A stretch of 8,966 bases of DNA from an uncultured Parvularculaceae bacterium (GCA_947259815.1 CAMYNO010000157.1:1-8966); one strand, 5' to 3'. Positions 1-7,954 are shown, counted from the stretch's first letter. Made by a program: numbers and translations. Notes: generated from the sequence alone by a model not told the origin.

Positions 1-489
1 AAGCTGGATCGCCAGAATGAAAAACGCAAAGAGCACGATCATCCAGGCAAGCAGAATGATCGCGATCGTGACGAAGTTCGAAAAGAAACTTGGGAAGCCA
101 AGCAGAGAATTCGCTTCTTCCAGAAGCGGATAGGCCGCGTCGTAGCCGGTGGCGGCGACAAAGCCCGGCTTCATGAGATCGCCGGCGGTCAGAGTTGTGC
201 CCGTCGCGACGAGTCCGAGTCCCGCAAAACTCGAAAAGATGATATTCGCCAGCAGCGCGAAATTGTTGATGATGAAGGCGAAGACGCCGACGTAGAGCAC
301 CTTCTTGACGAATTGTCCGAGGACGTTTTGCTCTCCATTCATCGCCCAGAACAGCCCGGCGAGGACGACATCAATGCCGATCAAAATCGCGGTGAGGAAC
401 GCAACGTCCCCCGCCAGCAATCCGAAGCCGCTATCGATATAAGTCGAAAACGTCGACGTAAAATCATCGATGACATTAATGTCGTCCAC
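1..489 (-). CDS. trbL: TrbL, P-type conjugative transfer membrane protein (partial, C-terminus off the left edge)
   Basis: TrbL is the VirB6-like polytopic inner-membrane component of the Trb mating channel and is thought to form part of the DNA path across the inner membrane. I translated 163 codons from a GTG at 489-487; the frame is open to base 1, so the C-terminal part is missing. The N-terminus has the family pattern: a short amphipathic start, a YIDSGFGLLAGDVAF segment at about residues 17-31, then hydrophobic stretches at about 31-50, 64-86 and 140-162. The motif SSFAGLGL at 86-93 is typical of TrbL. The GTG is the only reasonable start, because an in-frame TAA (the trbJ stop) lies 21 bases upstream. 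A GGAAAGG purine tract precedes it at rather long spacing, across a CCCCCC run. It is 18 bases downstream of trbJ, so it is probably translated from the same mRNA. Product identity is quite certain; the exact start is less so. Confidence 0.93.
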   Translation of the reverse strand, partial: MDDINVIDDFTSTFSTYIDSGFGLLAGDVAFLTAILIGIDVVLAGLFWAMNGEQNVLGQFVKKVLYVGVFAFIINNFALLANIIFSSFAGLGLVATGTTLTAGDLMKPGFVAATGYDAAYPLLEEANSLLGFPSFFSNFVTIAIILLAWMIVLFAFFILAIQL

Positions 490-507
490 GGGGGGAGAAA
501 CCTTTCC

Positions 508-1239
508 TTATGAGGGCGTGTAAGCGGCGCCGTCGCCGAGAAAACGCTGGCGATGGATGCGGGAGCGTTCTTCAGTCTGCAGTTGCCGCGCGCGCTCCAA
601 GGCTTCGGCGCGATACTGGACCGCGAGCAATTCCGCCGTTTGCATCGATTGCTTGGTTTGAAGCGCGAGCAATTGATTGCCGGCCTGATTGACCTGAAGA
701 TCGCCGACAGCGGTTTCGCTCGCCGCGACAATCTCATCGAGAGTGGCGATGTCTAACTGAACGGTCTCGGCGATTTGCGCCTGCATGCGCATGGCGTCAT
801 GGAGCGAGCGCGAGGCTTCTTCCCAATGGGTCCGCGCAGCCAAGCCCATGGCCGCATTTGAAAATGCCGCGTAGTCTTCCGGGAACAAGGAAGCGAAGGC
901 TGCATCAACAGTCGCCACGTCATAAGCGATAGAGTTGGCGGTCTGGATCAGCGTGTCGATTTCGGAAAGACGCGCCTGCAAAGCAGCCCGCGCCGTATAA
1001 GGCAATTGCGTCAGGTTCTTCACCTGATTGGCGATCATCTGCGCTTCATTGGTTAGCTGCTTGATCTGGTTGTTGATCATTTGCAGCGTACGCGCGGCGG
1101 TCAGAAGGTTTTGCGTATGATTAGTGGGATCGTAAACGATGCCGCCGAACAGAAACGCGTTGGCGGAATGGGTTGGCGCAAACGCCAAACCAAGTGAGGC
1201 TACTCCCGCCAGCAAGGCGGATTTTATTCGGCGGCGCAT
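508..1239 (-). CDS. trbJ: TrbJ, P-type conjugative transfer periplasmic protein (VirB5-like)
   Basis: TrbJ is an exported component of the Trb mating-pair-formation system, corresponding to VirB5, which is thought to act at the pilus tip or in pilus assembly. The 243-residue product starts with MRRRIK, a hydrophobic core at about residues 8-20 and a likely signal-peptidase cleavage after SANA at about residue 28. The mature N-terminus (FLFGG, then a PTNHTQNLLTA segment) is characteristic of TrbJ. The remainder is rich in Ala, Gln, Leu and Glu, with long predicted helices or coiled coil at about residues 44-75 and 160-230. The length is normal for the family. The ATG is preceded by AAGGAG at 7-base spacing, a strong ribosome-binding site, and the gene start overlaps the end of trbE by 16 bases. 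In Ti-type trb operons trbK follows trbJ; here trbL follows directly. Confidence 0.95.
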   Translation of the reverse strand: MRRRIKSALLAGVASLGLAFAPTHSANAFLFGGIVYDPTNHTQNLLTAARTLQMINNQIKQLTNEAQMIANQVKNLTQLPYTARAALQARLSEIDTLIQTANSIAYDVATVDAAFASLFPEDYAAFSNAAMGLAARTHWEEASRSLHDAMRMQAQIAETVQLDIATLDEIVAASETAVGDLQVNQAGNQLLALQTKQSMQTAELLAVQYRAEALERARQLQTEERSRIHRQRFLGDGAAYTPS

Positions 1240-3665
1240 AATACGCTCCTTCCGTTTAACGGATTGTCGGAAATCAGATCGGCGGCCCAGTCGAGGCCAT
1301 TGGCGCGCAAGAAAGCGGGCGCAAAGCCGTCAAGCTTGTGTTCGCTTTGAACTTGATCGATGAGCCGTTGATCGTCGGGCGACGACGCGCCGCAAAGGGC
1401 GAGCGCAATGGGCCCAAGTTCCAAATCGAAAAGCCGATTGCCGATGGGCGATTGATAATAATAGTCGCGCTTCGGCGTTGCTTGGGCAATGATCTCGATT
1501 TGCCGGCGGCCAAGGCCGAAACGCTCATAGGTCTCGCAGACGGTCGCGTCGAAGGCATTCGGATTGGGCAGGAAGATGCGCGACGGACAGCTTTCAATAA
1601 TCGCCGGCGCAATTTTTGACGTTTGAATGTCGCTCAGGCTTTGCGTCGCAAAGACGACGGAAACATTTTTCTTGCGCAGGGTTTTGAGCCAATCCCGCAG
1701 GCGTTCGGCAAAGAGCGGATGATCGAGAAAGACCCATGCTTCGTCGAGAAGAAGCAATGTCGGTCTGCCGTCAAAGCGATCTTCCAGGCGATCGAAAAGA
1801 TAGGCAAGCGTCGGCGCCACGGCGCCCGCCTTGCGCATCAGGGATTCCATCTCGAATCCAACAGCGTCGGTGAGATCGAGTGTGTCGGCTTCAGCATCAA
1901 ACAGGCCGCCAAAAGCGCCGTCGATAGTAAAGGGCGATAAGGCTTGGCGCAGATCTGCGCGTTGAAGTAAAAGCGACAATCCGGTCAGCGTGCGCTCGCG
2001 CGCCGGCGCATCGGCAAGATTGGAAAGCGCCGACCAAAGCGCATCCTTGACGGACGGATCGATCGCGACGCCTTCCTGGTGCAAAACGCCAAGAAGCCAA
2101 CTTTGGGCGCGCCCCCTCCCCTCGTCTCCATCAATTACGGCGAGCGGTTGGAAGCTTAATTGGTCTTCGGCGCCGAGATCATGAAAATCGCCGTTCAATG
2201 ACAGAAGAGCAGCGCGCATGGACTTCCCCTTATCGAAGGCGAAAACTTGCGCGCCTGCATAACGCCTGAACTGCAACGCCAGCAGCGACAAGAGTACCGA
2301 TTTGCCGGCTCCGGTCGGTCCGACAATCAGAGTATGGCCGACATCGCCGATATGGGTTGATAGTCTGAACGGCGTTGTCTGTTGGGTGGTCGCTGCGAGC
2401 AACGGCGGCCCGTTCAAATGATCGTTGTGATGCTGCCCCGCCCAGACCGCCGACAGCGGCGCGACATGCGCAAGGTTCAATGTGTGAAGAAGGGGTTGGC
2501 GAATGTTCGCGTAGAGATGTCCCGGCAGGCTGCCGAGCCAGGCGTCAACAGCGTTGACGCTTTCCTTGATGGTCGTGAACCCGCGTTCATTGAAGACGCG
2601 CTCGATATCTTGCGCCTTCGCATCTGCTGCAGCACGGTCGATATCGCTAACCACAATCGTTGTCGTCAAATATCCAAACGCCACATCGTCGGCGCCCAGT
2701 TCCTGCAGCGCCGCATCGGCATCCGCCGCTTTGTTGTCGGCGTCGGAATCAACGAGGACGCTTTCTTCATTGAAGAGCGTTTCCTTGATAATGGCGGCGA
2801 TGGACTTGCGTTTAGCAAACCATTGCCGTCGATATTTTGTGATCTCCTTTGCAGCCTTTTCCTTGTCGAGGGCGATGAACCGCGTCGTCCAACGATAGGA
2901 AAACCCGAGCATGTTGAGGGCGTCGAGGAACCCGGGCTCGCTCGCCGGCGGCAGGCCCTGCACGGTGACGACGCGCAAATGTTCCTCGCCCAGCATCGGT
3001 TCGAGACCGCCGGCAAGGCTCGCATCCGCCAGAAACCCATCAAGAAACATCGGCGTTTCCGGCGACGCCACAAAATGATGTTTTGGCGAGATGCAGGAAT
3101 GCAAATAGGTCAGCGTCTCATCATCGTCGAGAACGCCGCATTCCGGCATAAGCGCTGATAGGAGATCGATCGCCTGACCGCTTGTCCGGATAAACACCGC
3201 CAGATGATCATGATAGTTTATGGATTCTTCCGCCTCGCCGCGGTCGAGGAACATGCCTTCGGTTTTCCGCGTCCGGTCAGACGGCGGCAGAAACGAGAAT
3301 GTGAGATAGTAAGCGCTTTCAAAATGCCGCCCGGCTTCCTCGAATTGCGCGCGCCGTTCATGGTCCACAAGCCATGCCGCCTTATCGCGCCAATCGCTTA
3401 TGGGGTAATCATTCGCCGGTCTTCTCTGCGCTTCAAAATGGAGCGCCCAACCGGATCGAAAGCGTTTCAGCACATTGTTGATGCGCGCGGTGACGCTGAC
3501 GAGTTCTTCCGCGCCGGCGCTTTCCAAATCGGGTCCTCGATAACGGACAGTCCGCTGAAAGCTCCCGTCTTTATTCAATACGACGCCCGGCGCGACCAGC
3601 GCCGCCCACGGCAAATAATCCGCAATGCGCTTGGGGCGCTGTTGATATTCGCGGATGTTCAGCAT
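1224..3665 (-). CDS. trbE: TrbE, VirB4-family conjugative transfer ATPase
   Basis: TrbE is the large cytoplasmic/inner-membrane ATPase (VirB4 family) that powers pilus biogenesis and substrate transfer in Trb systems. The 813-residue protein has an N-terminal CagE/TrbE/VirB domain at about residues 1-420. The RecA-like ATPase domain follows, with Walker A GPTGAGKS at 449-456, Walker B TLLLLDEAW at 636-644 and the conserved FATQS segment at 672-676. The frame is open upstream to 3785, but I start at the ATG at 3665 because the sequence MLNIREYQQRP followed by DYLPW is the usual TrbE N-terminus. The extra upstream residues are simply trbD read in another frame. The start overlaps the last 7 bases of trbD (start ATG and stop TGA in ATGCTGA), with a GGGAG 9 bases upstream. 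The 3' end overlaps trbJ by 16 bases. Length and motifs are intact. Confidence 0.97.
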   Translation of the reverse strand: MLNIREYQQRPKRIADYLPWAALVAPGVVLNKDGSFQRTVRYRGPDLESAGAEELVSVTARINNVLKRFRSGWALHFEAQRRPANDYPISDWRDKAAWLVDHERRAQFEEAGRHFESAYYLTFSFLPPSDRTRKTEGMFLDRGEAEESINYHDHLAVFIRTSGQAIDLLSALMPECGVLDDDETLTYLHSCISPKHHFVASPETPMFLDGFLADASLAGGLEPMLGEEHLRVVTVQGLPPASEPGFLDALNMLGFSYRWTTRFIALDKEKAAKEITKYRRQWFAKRKSIAAIIKETLFNEESVLVDSDADNKAADADAALQELGADDVAFGYLTTTIVVSDIDRAAADAKAQDIERVFNERGFTTIKESVNAVDAWLGSLPGHLYANIRQPLLHTLNLAHVAPLSAVWAGQHHNDHLNGPPLLAATTQQTTPFRLSTHIGDVGHTLIVGPTGAGKSVLLSLLALQFRRYAGAQVFAFDKGKSMRAALLSLNGDFHDLGAEDQLSFQPLAVIDGDEGRGRAQSWLLGVLHQEGVAIDPSVKDALWSALSNLADAPARERTLTGLSLLLQRADLRQALSPFTIDGAFGGLFDAEADTLDLTDAVGFEMESLMRKAGAVAPTLAYLFDRLEDRFDGRPTLLLLDEAWVFLDHPLFAERLRDWLKTLRKKNVSVVFATQSLSDIQTSKIAPAIIESCPSRIFLPNPNAFDATVCETYERFGLGRRQIEIIAQATPKRDYYYQSPIGNRLFDLELGPIALALCGASSPDDQRLIDQVQSEHKLDGFAPAFLRANGLDWAADLISDNPLNGRSVLCAAE

Positions 3666-3910
3666 GAAAGAAAACTCCCATGCTTTAAGTGCCGGACACC
3701 CGCCTCCAGAAACTTCGGATCCTTTTTGGCGGCGTAGACAGCAGCGCCGTGACCCGCCATCCAGAGCACAATCCCCGCCGCCCACATCTGCAGGCCGAGC
3801 CCGACGGCGGCGGCGATGGTGCCATTCAAGATCGCAACGCCGCGCGGCGCGCCCGCCATCAAGATCGGCTCGGTCAAACTGCGGTGAATGGGGATGGAAT
3901 AGCCTTGCAT
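3659..3910 (-). CDS. trbD: TrbD, VirB3-like conjugative transfer membrane protein
   Basis: TrbD is the short VirB3-like inner-membrane subunit that works with the VirB4-type ATPase (TrbE). The product has 83 residues, the usual size. The N-terminal motif GYSIPIHRSLTEPILMAGAP (residues 3-22) is the family signature. A hydrophobic stretch follows at about residues 24-61, long enough for one or two membrane helices, and then a charged C-terminal tail (KKDPKF) ending in HLKHGSFLSC. The ATG lies 2 bases after the trbC stop, and the gene's last 7 bases contain the trbE start, so trbC, trbD and trbE are probably translationally coupled. Confidence 0.94.
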   Translation of the reverse strand: MQGYSIPIHRSLTEPILMAGAPRGVAILNGTIAAAVGLGLQMWAAGIVLWMAGHGAAVYAAKKDPKFLEAGVRHLKHGSFLSC

Positions 3911-3912
3911 GG

Positions 3913-4239
3913 TCAGATTACCGCGCCGCCGCCGAAGGAAAAGAAGGCAAGGAAGAAACTTGTCGCGGCAAAAGCGATCGAAAGTCCAAAAACTATTTGA
4001 ATGAGACGGCGAAAGCCGCCCGACGTATCGCCGAAAGCAAGCGACAGTCCGGTGATGATAATGATGATGACGGCGACGATGCGCGCGACAGGCCCTTCAA
4101 TGGAAGCGAGGATCTGCGTCAGCGGCGCTTCCCAGGGCATGCCGGAACCGGCCGCATGAGCCGGACCCGAGAGAACAAAAAACACGGCGACGACGATGGC
4201 CAACAATGTGAGTTGGCGAACAATATTAACGGCAATCAT
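3913..4239 (-). CDS. trbC: TrbC, conjugative pilin (VirB2-like prepilin)
   Basis: TrbC is the prepilin of the Trb pilus, exported, processed and polymerised into the conjugative pilus. The 108-residue product has a signal peptide with hydrophobic core at about residues 9-23 and a likely cleavage after AHA at about residue 29. Two strongly hydrophobic segments follow, at about 50-68 (including an IIIII run) and 80-102, joined by a short loop with DTSGGFRR at about 70-77. This two-helix hairpin is typical of VirB2/TrbC pilins. RP4 TrbC is known to be trimmed and cyclised by the TraF peptidase; no such peptidase gene is in the window, so cyclisation cannot be judged. The start codon overlaps the trbB stop as ATGA. 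Confidence 0.94.
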   Translation of the reverse strand: MIAVNIVRQLTLLAIVVAVFFVLSGPAHAAGSGMPWEAPLTQILASIEGPVARIVAVIIIIITGLSLAFGDTSGGFRRLIQIVFGLSIAFAATSFFLAFFSFGGGAVI

Positions 4240-5249
4240 TGACGGGCTCCTTCATTGATAAGCGACAGTTCTTGGGTTTCGGCTGGCGCAAGCCGGTAAT
4301 TGTCATGGGCGTCGAGCCCGTTGACGCGAATAATCTCTTCAACGCGCCGTCCGTCATTGTCGCGCGCAATGAAGACAACGAGATCGATAGCGTCGGCGAT
4401 GAGTTGATAAGGAACGCCGCTGGTCCGCTCACCGATCAACTGTTCGATGCGCGTCAAGGCGGCTGCAGCGGAGTTCGCGTGAACCGTGGCGATCCCGCCC
4501 GGATGCCCGGTGTTCCAGGCTTTCAGTAAATCAAGCGCTTCCCCGCCCCTGACTTCCCCGACAATGATCCGGTCAGGGCGCAGCCGCATTGTGGAGCGCA
4601 CCAGCGTAGCGAGTCCGACGTCTGGCGATGTTCTGAGCGCGACCTTGTCGGCGGCGCTGCATATTAGCTCGCGCGTGTCCTCAAGGATCACGAGGCGGTC
4701 CTGCAATTCAGCGATCTCGACAAGCAGCGCATTCGCGAGTGTGGTCTTGCCAGACGACGTACCGCCGGCGATCAAAATATTTTCGCGGGAAGCGACAGCG
4801 GCTTTGAGGATCAGGCGCTCGCCGCCGGTCATGACGCCTTGCGCTACATAATCGCTTAATGAAATCACTCGGGGACTAGGTTTTCGGATCGCGAAGACCG
4901 GCGCCAGCGAGACTGGCGGCAACAAACCTTCGAAGCGCTCGCCGGATTCAGGGAGTTCCGCAGAGACAATCGGGTTTTCCTTGTTGCAATCAAAACCCAC
5001 ATGACTCGCCACAAGCCGGATGATGCGTTCGACATCGCCCGGTTTGATGGTCTTCTCCGCCGCAACGCGGCCCTCCCCATGGCGCTCAATCCAGAGAGCG
5101 CCGTCGGCATTGACCATAATCTCGATGACCCGCTCGTCTTGTAACGCCGCGCCGATTGCCGGACCGAAGGCGGTTTTGAGCATGGACGCCCGTCGCGCCG
5201 CGGCAACGGCGCCGCGCTCAAAGGGAAGCGTATCTTGCCGCGCTGTCAT
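4236..5249 (-). CDS. trbB: TrbB, VirB11-family conjugative transfer ATPase
   Basis: TrbB is the hexameric VirB11-type (secretion GspE-like) ATPase of the Trb apparatus, acting at the inner face of the cytoplasmic membrane with TrbE and TraG. The 337-residue product has the full motif set in order: Walker A GGTSSGKT at residues 162-169, Asp box LEDTREL at 189-195, Walker B IIVGEVRG at 228-235 and His box GHPGGIATVHANS at 248-260. The N-terminal domain carries EIMVNADGALWIERHG at 43-58, usual for the family. Length is normal and no key residue is missing. The ATG overlaps the stop of the upstream RHH gene (ATGA), and the stop overlaps the trbC start in the same way. Confidence 0.97.
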   Translation of the reverse strand: MTARQDTLPFERGAVAAARRASMLKTAFGPAIGAALQDERVIEIMVNADGALWIERHGEGRVAAEKTIKPGDVERIIRLVASHVGFDCNKENPIVSAELPESGERFEGLLPPVSLAPVFAIRKPSPRVISLSDYVAQGVMTGGERLILKAAVASRENILIAGGTSSGKTTLANALLVEIAELQDRLVILEDTRELICSAADKVALRTSPDVGLATLVRSTMRLRPDRIIVGEVRGGEALDLLKAWNTGHPGGIATVHANSAAAALTRIEQLIGERTSGVPYQLIADAIDLVVFIARDNDGRRVEEIIRVNGLDAHDNYRLAPAETQELSLINEGARQ

Positions 5250-5686
5250 CGCCCTGCTCCGCCGACCTGGCGCTGATCTTCAAGCCCCATGTGTTGGAGA
5301 AGCGCACGGGAAAAGTTTTCCTCGCCCATGAGCCGGTCGCCGACCTGTGAGATGAAATGGTCGAAGCGTTTTCGGCCAAGCGCTTCGGCGCCTTCGCGCT
5401 GGCCTTCGGGCAAGGGCGGCGTGATGCAGAGGTAATAGAGAACAAAGAGCGCCAGGGTTTCGGTAAGCGCCGCCGCGTCATAGGCGTAGCGCTCCATGGA
5501 CTTTGACATTTTATCGAGCCGGCGCGTTAACGCGGATTCGAAACTGGCGTCCGGTTTCGGCGCCAGCATTTTTTGCAGCGCCGCGTCCACAAGCGCGCTT
5601 TTCGAAACATCACCGGGCGCCGCCGCCTTCTCAAGAAGCCCCATGGTCGTTGGCGAGACCCGAACATGTAATCGCATATTGCTCAT
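5246..5686 (-). CDS. CopG-like ribbon-helix-helix protein between traG and trbB
   Basis: This 146-residue protein is a small gene commonly found between traG and trbB in alphaproteobacterial conjugative elements; its role has not, to my knowledge, been established. Residues 4-41 look like a ribbon-helix-helix DNA-binding fold: a beta strand with alternating basic residues (MRLHVRVS), then helix A (TTMGLLEKAA) and helix B (SKSALVDAALQKML). A predicted helix at about 50-72 leads into a hydrophobic segment at 74-90 (LALFVLYYLCITPP) that could be a membrane or membrane-associated helix. The C-terminal part is charged. I start at the ATG at 5686 because GAGGGG lies 4 bases upstream; a GTG four codons earlier is in frame but has no comparable site. 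The gene begins 8 bases after the traG stop and overlaps trbB by ATGA. It could autoregulate the operon or be a relaxosome accessory protein; both are inference. Confidence 0.85.
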   Translation of the reverse strand: MSNMRLHVRVSPTTMGLLEKAAAPGDVSKSALVDAALQKMLAPKPDASFESALTRRLDKMSKSMERYAYDAAALTETLALFVLYYLCITPPLPEGQREGAEALGRKRFDHFISQVGDRLMGEENFSRALLQHMGLEDQRQVGGAGR

Positions 5687-5694
5687 TGAACCCC

Positions 5695-7707
5695 TCACAT
5701 GCTCGGCAAAATGCTGCGCGGATGCTTGTCCATGACGGCGGCGCGGGTAGTCGTAGTCTCGGCAATGTCTTTGAGGCGCGCGGCGAAAGCAGCGTCGACG
5801 TCGTCAACGCCTTGGATTTCGATGCCGCTGGCTGGCGCGATATCGTCCCGCACCGTCGGATCGAAGTCTTTTTTGAAGCCGCCGCTGTTCTCGCGTCTTT
5901 TGTTTCGCGCGCATTCTTCCCAATTGACATCGAGGGCCTCATGGGTTGTCGCGACCATGCCGGCCCAGTCATTTGCGGGGCTTGGCGGCGCGTCCGCATA
6001 GGCGCCGTCGGCGCCGACGATCTCCGGCGGATCGAGACGCCTGGCGTCAAAGGCAGGATCAGAAAAGTAGCGAACCTTTTTGGCGCGAATTGGCGGCGCG
6101 CCCGCAATCATGGCAAGCGCATCATCAGGCGGGAGCTGCATCACCTCGCCGGGCGTCAGAAGCGGCCGCGCCGTTTCCTGCCGCGAGACCATGACATGGG
6201 AAAGCCAAAGCGCCAGGCGGTGACCGGCGTAATTGCGTTGGGACCTGATCTCGGTCGCAGTGCCAAGCGCATCGGATATGCGTTTCGCGGTGCGTTCGTC
6301 ATTGGCGGCGAAGGCGACGCGCACATGGCAATTATCGAGGATCGAGTTGTTGGGCCCGTAGGCCTTTTCGATCTGATTTAGAGATTGCGCGATTAAGTAG
6401 GCGCGCACGCCATAGCCCGCGAGATAGGCAAGCGCCGACTCAAAGAAATCAAGACGGCCAAGAGCCGGAAACTCATCAAGCATCAACAAAAGCTGCCGGC
6501 GGTTTTTGGTGGCGTCGCTTTCAAGCTCTTCCGTCAGCCGCCGGCCGATCTGATTCAGGATCAGGCGCATCAGAGGCCGCGTCCGCGAAATGTCCGACGG
6601 CGGGACGACGAGATATAATGAGACCGGATTGCGGGCGTTGACGAGATCGGCGACTTGCCAGTCGGAAACGCCGGTAATTTTGTCAATGATCGGGTCGCGA
6701 TAGAGACTGAGCGTCGTCATCACAGTGGAAAGCACACCCGATAATTCATTGTCCCATTTGTTCATGGCTTCCTGGGCGCCATGGGCCACGGTCGGATGCG
6801 CTTTCGGGTTGTCTGTCGTCCCCAGATGATTGGTGGTCATCATGATCTTGAGGGTGTCTTTGAAGCTCCGCGACGGCTCCGATAGAAAATTAGCGATGCG
6901 CGACAGCGTCTTTTCTTTTTCAGCGTAGAGAACGTGGAGGATAACGCCGAGCAGCAAGGCGTAGGCGGTCTTGTCCCAGTGGTCGCGGCGCACTGTGCCG
7001 TCGGGATCGATAAGGATATCCGCAATGTTCTGGGCGTCGCGAACTTCAAAGAGACCTTTGCGGACTTCGAGCAGCGGATTGTACCGCGCTGAGTTCGGAT
7101 CGGTCGGATTGAACAAAAGACAATGCGAGAATTTCGATCGCCAGCCGGCGGTGAGGCGCCAGTTCTCACCTTTGATGTCGTGAATAACGGCGCTCCCGGT
7201 CCAGGAAAGAAGCGTCGGGACAACAAGCCCGACGCCCTTCCCGGACCGGGTCGGGGCGAAAGCCATTACATGTTCGGGACCGTCATGGCGCAAATAGCGA
7301 TTGTTCCATGCGCCTAGAAAGACGCCTTGGGATTTTAAGAGCTTCGCCTTGACGATATCCCGGGCTTCCGCCCACCGCGCCGAACCGTATGTGGTGACAT
7401 TTTTTTGCTGACGAGCGCGCCAGACCGAGCCGCCAATGGCGACGCCGGCGCCGATGAAACCGCCCGACGCTGCAATGGCGCCGCCGCGCAAGAAAACGTC
7501 CGGCGCATAAGGCTCGTATGCGTACCACCATTCAAAGAGCCGCCAGGGATAGTAAACGGGTTGCTCGAAAGCGATAAACCATGGCGCGCCCAACGCTGCA
7601 TCATACTGAAAGACACCCGCGACATAGCCGGTCGCGATCCACATCGCCGCAGCAATGATCATGGCGACAATGAAAACCTGGCCGATGAGAATCTTGGTTG
7701 GCGTCAT
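5695..7707 (-). CDS. traG: TraG, VirD4-family type IV coupling protein
   Basis: TraG is the coupling ATPase that brings the relaxase-DNA complex to the Trb channel. The 670-residue product starts with two membrane segments, at about residues 8-32 and 74-94, separated by an aromatic-rich periplasmic loop. The conserved TTYGSARWA segment follows at 105-113. The ATPase domain has Walker A APTRSGKG at 151-158, Walker B LLLMLDEF at 406-413 and the conserved AQSLNQI at 440-446. The tail after about residue 560 is variable, as is usual. It is the first gene of the operon. A clear Shine-Dalgarno sequence is lacking (only TGGA about 5 bases upstream), but the N-terminus MTPTKILIGQ matches relatives, so the start is well supported. 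No relaxase is in the window, so its DNA substrate system must be encoded elsewhere. Confidence 0.97.
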   Translation of the reverse strand: MTPTKILIGQVFIVAMIIAAAMWIATGYVAGVFQYDAALGAPWFIAFEQPVYYPWRLFEWWYAYEPYAPDVFLRGGAIAASGGFIGAGVAIGGSVWRARQQKNVTTYGSARWAEARDIVKAKLLKSQGVFLGAWNNRYLRHDGPEHVMAFAPTRSGKGVGLVVPTLLSWTGSAVIHDIKGENWRLTAGWRSKFSHCLLFNPTDPNSARYNPLLEVRKGLFEVRDAQNIADILIDPDGTVRRDHWDKTAYALLLGVILHVLYAEKEKTLSRIANFLSEPSRSFKDTLKIMMTTNHLGTTDNPKAHPTVAHGAQEAMNKWDNELSGVLSTVMTTLSLYRDPIIDKITGVSDWQVADLVNARNPVSLYLVVPPSDISRTRPLMRLILNQIGRRLTEELESDATKNRRQLLLMLDEFPALGRLDFFESALAYLAGYGVRAYLIAQSLNQIEKAYGPNNSILDNCHVRVAFAANDERTAKRISDALGTATEIRSQRNYAGHRLALWLSHVMVSRQETARPLLTPGEVMQLPPDDALAMIAGAPPIRAKKVRYFSDPAFDARRLDPPEIVGADGAYADAPPSPANDWAGMVATTHEALDVNWEECARNKRRENSGGFKKDFDPTVRDDIAPASGIEIQGVDDVDAAFAARLKDIAETTTTRAAVMDKHPRSILPSM

Positions 7708-7726
7708 GGAGTCCAGTGATCTTCAT

Positions 7727-7746
7727 GGAGAACGGGATTGTTCTCC
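7727..7746. promoter_or_regulatory. Perfect 7-bp-arm dyad upstream of traG
   Basis: GGAGAAC at 7727-7733 and GTTCTCC at 7740-7746 form a perfect inverted repeat with a 6-base centre. It ends 19 bases before the traG start codon. On the mRNA it could fold into a hairpin near the ribosome-binding region; on DNA it could be an operator half-site pair. No T-tract follows, so it is not a typical terminator. Function is unproven. Confidence 0.5.
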
Positions 7747-7753
7747 GACGTCA

Positions 7754-7764
7754 CCGATCATCGG
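7754..7764. repeat. Short palindrome CCGATCATCGG next to the traG dyad
   Basis: Two 5-base arms (CCGAT and ATCGG) flank a single central C, 7 bases beyond the dyad at 7727-7746. It may be part of the same control site, but an 11-base palindrome can arise by chance in DNA of this composition. Confidence 0.25.
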
Positions 7765-7804
7765 CTCACGGACCAAATTTTGTCACTTGTGGTTATGGGG
7801 CCTT

Positions 7805-7954
7805 GTTAGCGGGTGAGAGCGCGTGTTTGCGGATATGTGCGGACGTTTGCGGGCTGCGGCGCCCGAATGAGGCTGAGAGCGCCCGAGAGCGTCAAAACGA
7901 GGATGATAGCGTTCGAGAGCGCCTCAGAGTGGGCGATAGACCCTGAGAGCGATT
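7805..7954. repeat. Array of about 15 degenerate 10-bp units, core GAGAGCG
   Basis: Cutting the DNA every 10 bases from 7805 gives 15 consecutive units with a shared core, best seen as GAGAGCG followed by three variable bases. Exact GAGAGCG cores start at 7815, 7875, 7885, 7915 and 7945. Variants are GATAGCG at 7905, GTTAGCG at 7805, GTTTGCG at 7825 and 7845, and ATGTGCG at 7835. By hand count, unit position 5 is G in 15 of 15 units, position 7 is G in 14 of 15 and position 6 is C in 11 of 15. The phase is kept without any insertion or deletion for 150 bases. A 10-base period is close to one helical turn, which would place every core on the same DNA face. It is not a multiple of three, so a coding origin is unlikely. 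The array lies about 100 bases upstream of traG and suits a cooperatively bound protein (operator, relaxosome or partition-like site). Its function is unknown. Confidence 0.75.

Noticed and set aside
2382..3158. A 258-codon plus-strand open frame opposite trbE
   Set aside because: It is antisense to a fully conserved gene, has no recognisable domain, and long antisense frames are common in GC-rich DNA. The same applies to frames at 5503-6381, 3655-4242 and 3204-3737.
3666..3785. Upstream extension of trbE by 40 codons
   Set aside because: The extra residues lie wholly inside trbD in another frame and do not resemble TrbE, whereas MLNIREYQQRP at the internal ATG does.
7698..7946. An 82-codon plus-strand open frame across the traG start and the array
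   Set aside because: It overlaps the traG start, has no ribosome-binding site or known domain, and the 10-base period rotates through all three frames, which argues against coding selection.
7805..7954. CRISPR array
   Set aside because: The units are 10 bases with a 7-base degenerate core. There are no long identical repeats, no unique spacers of about 30 bases and no cas gene.
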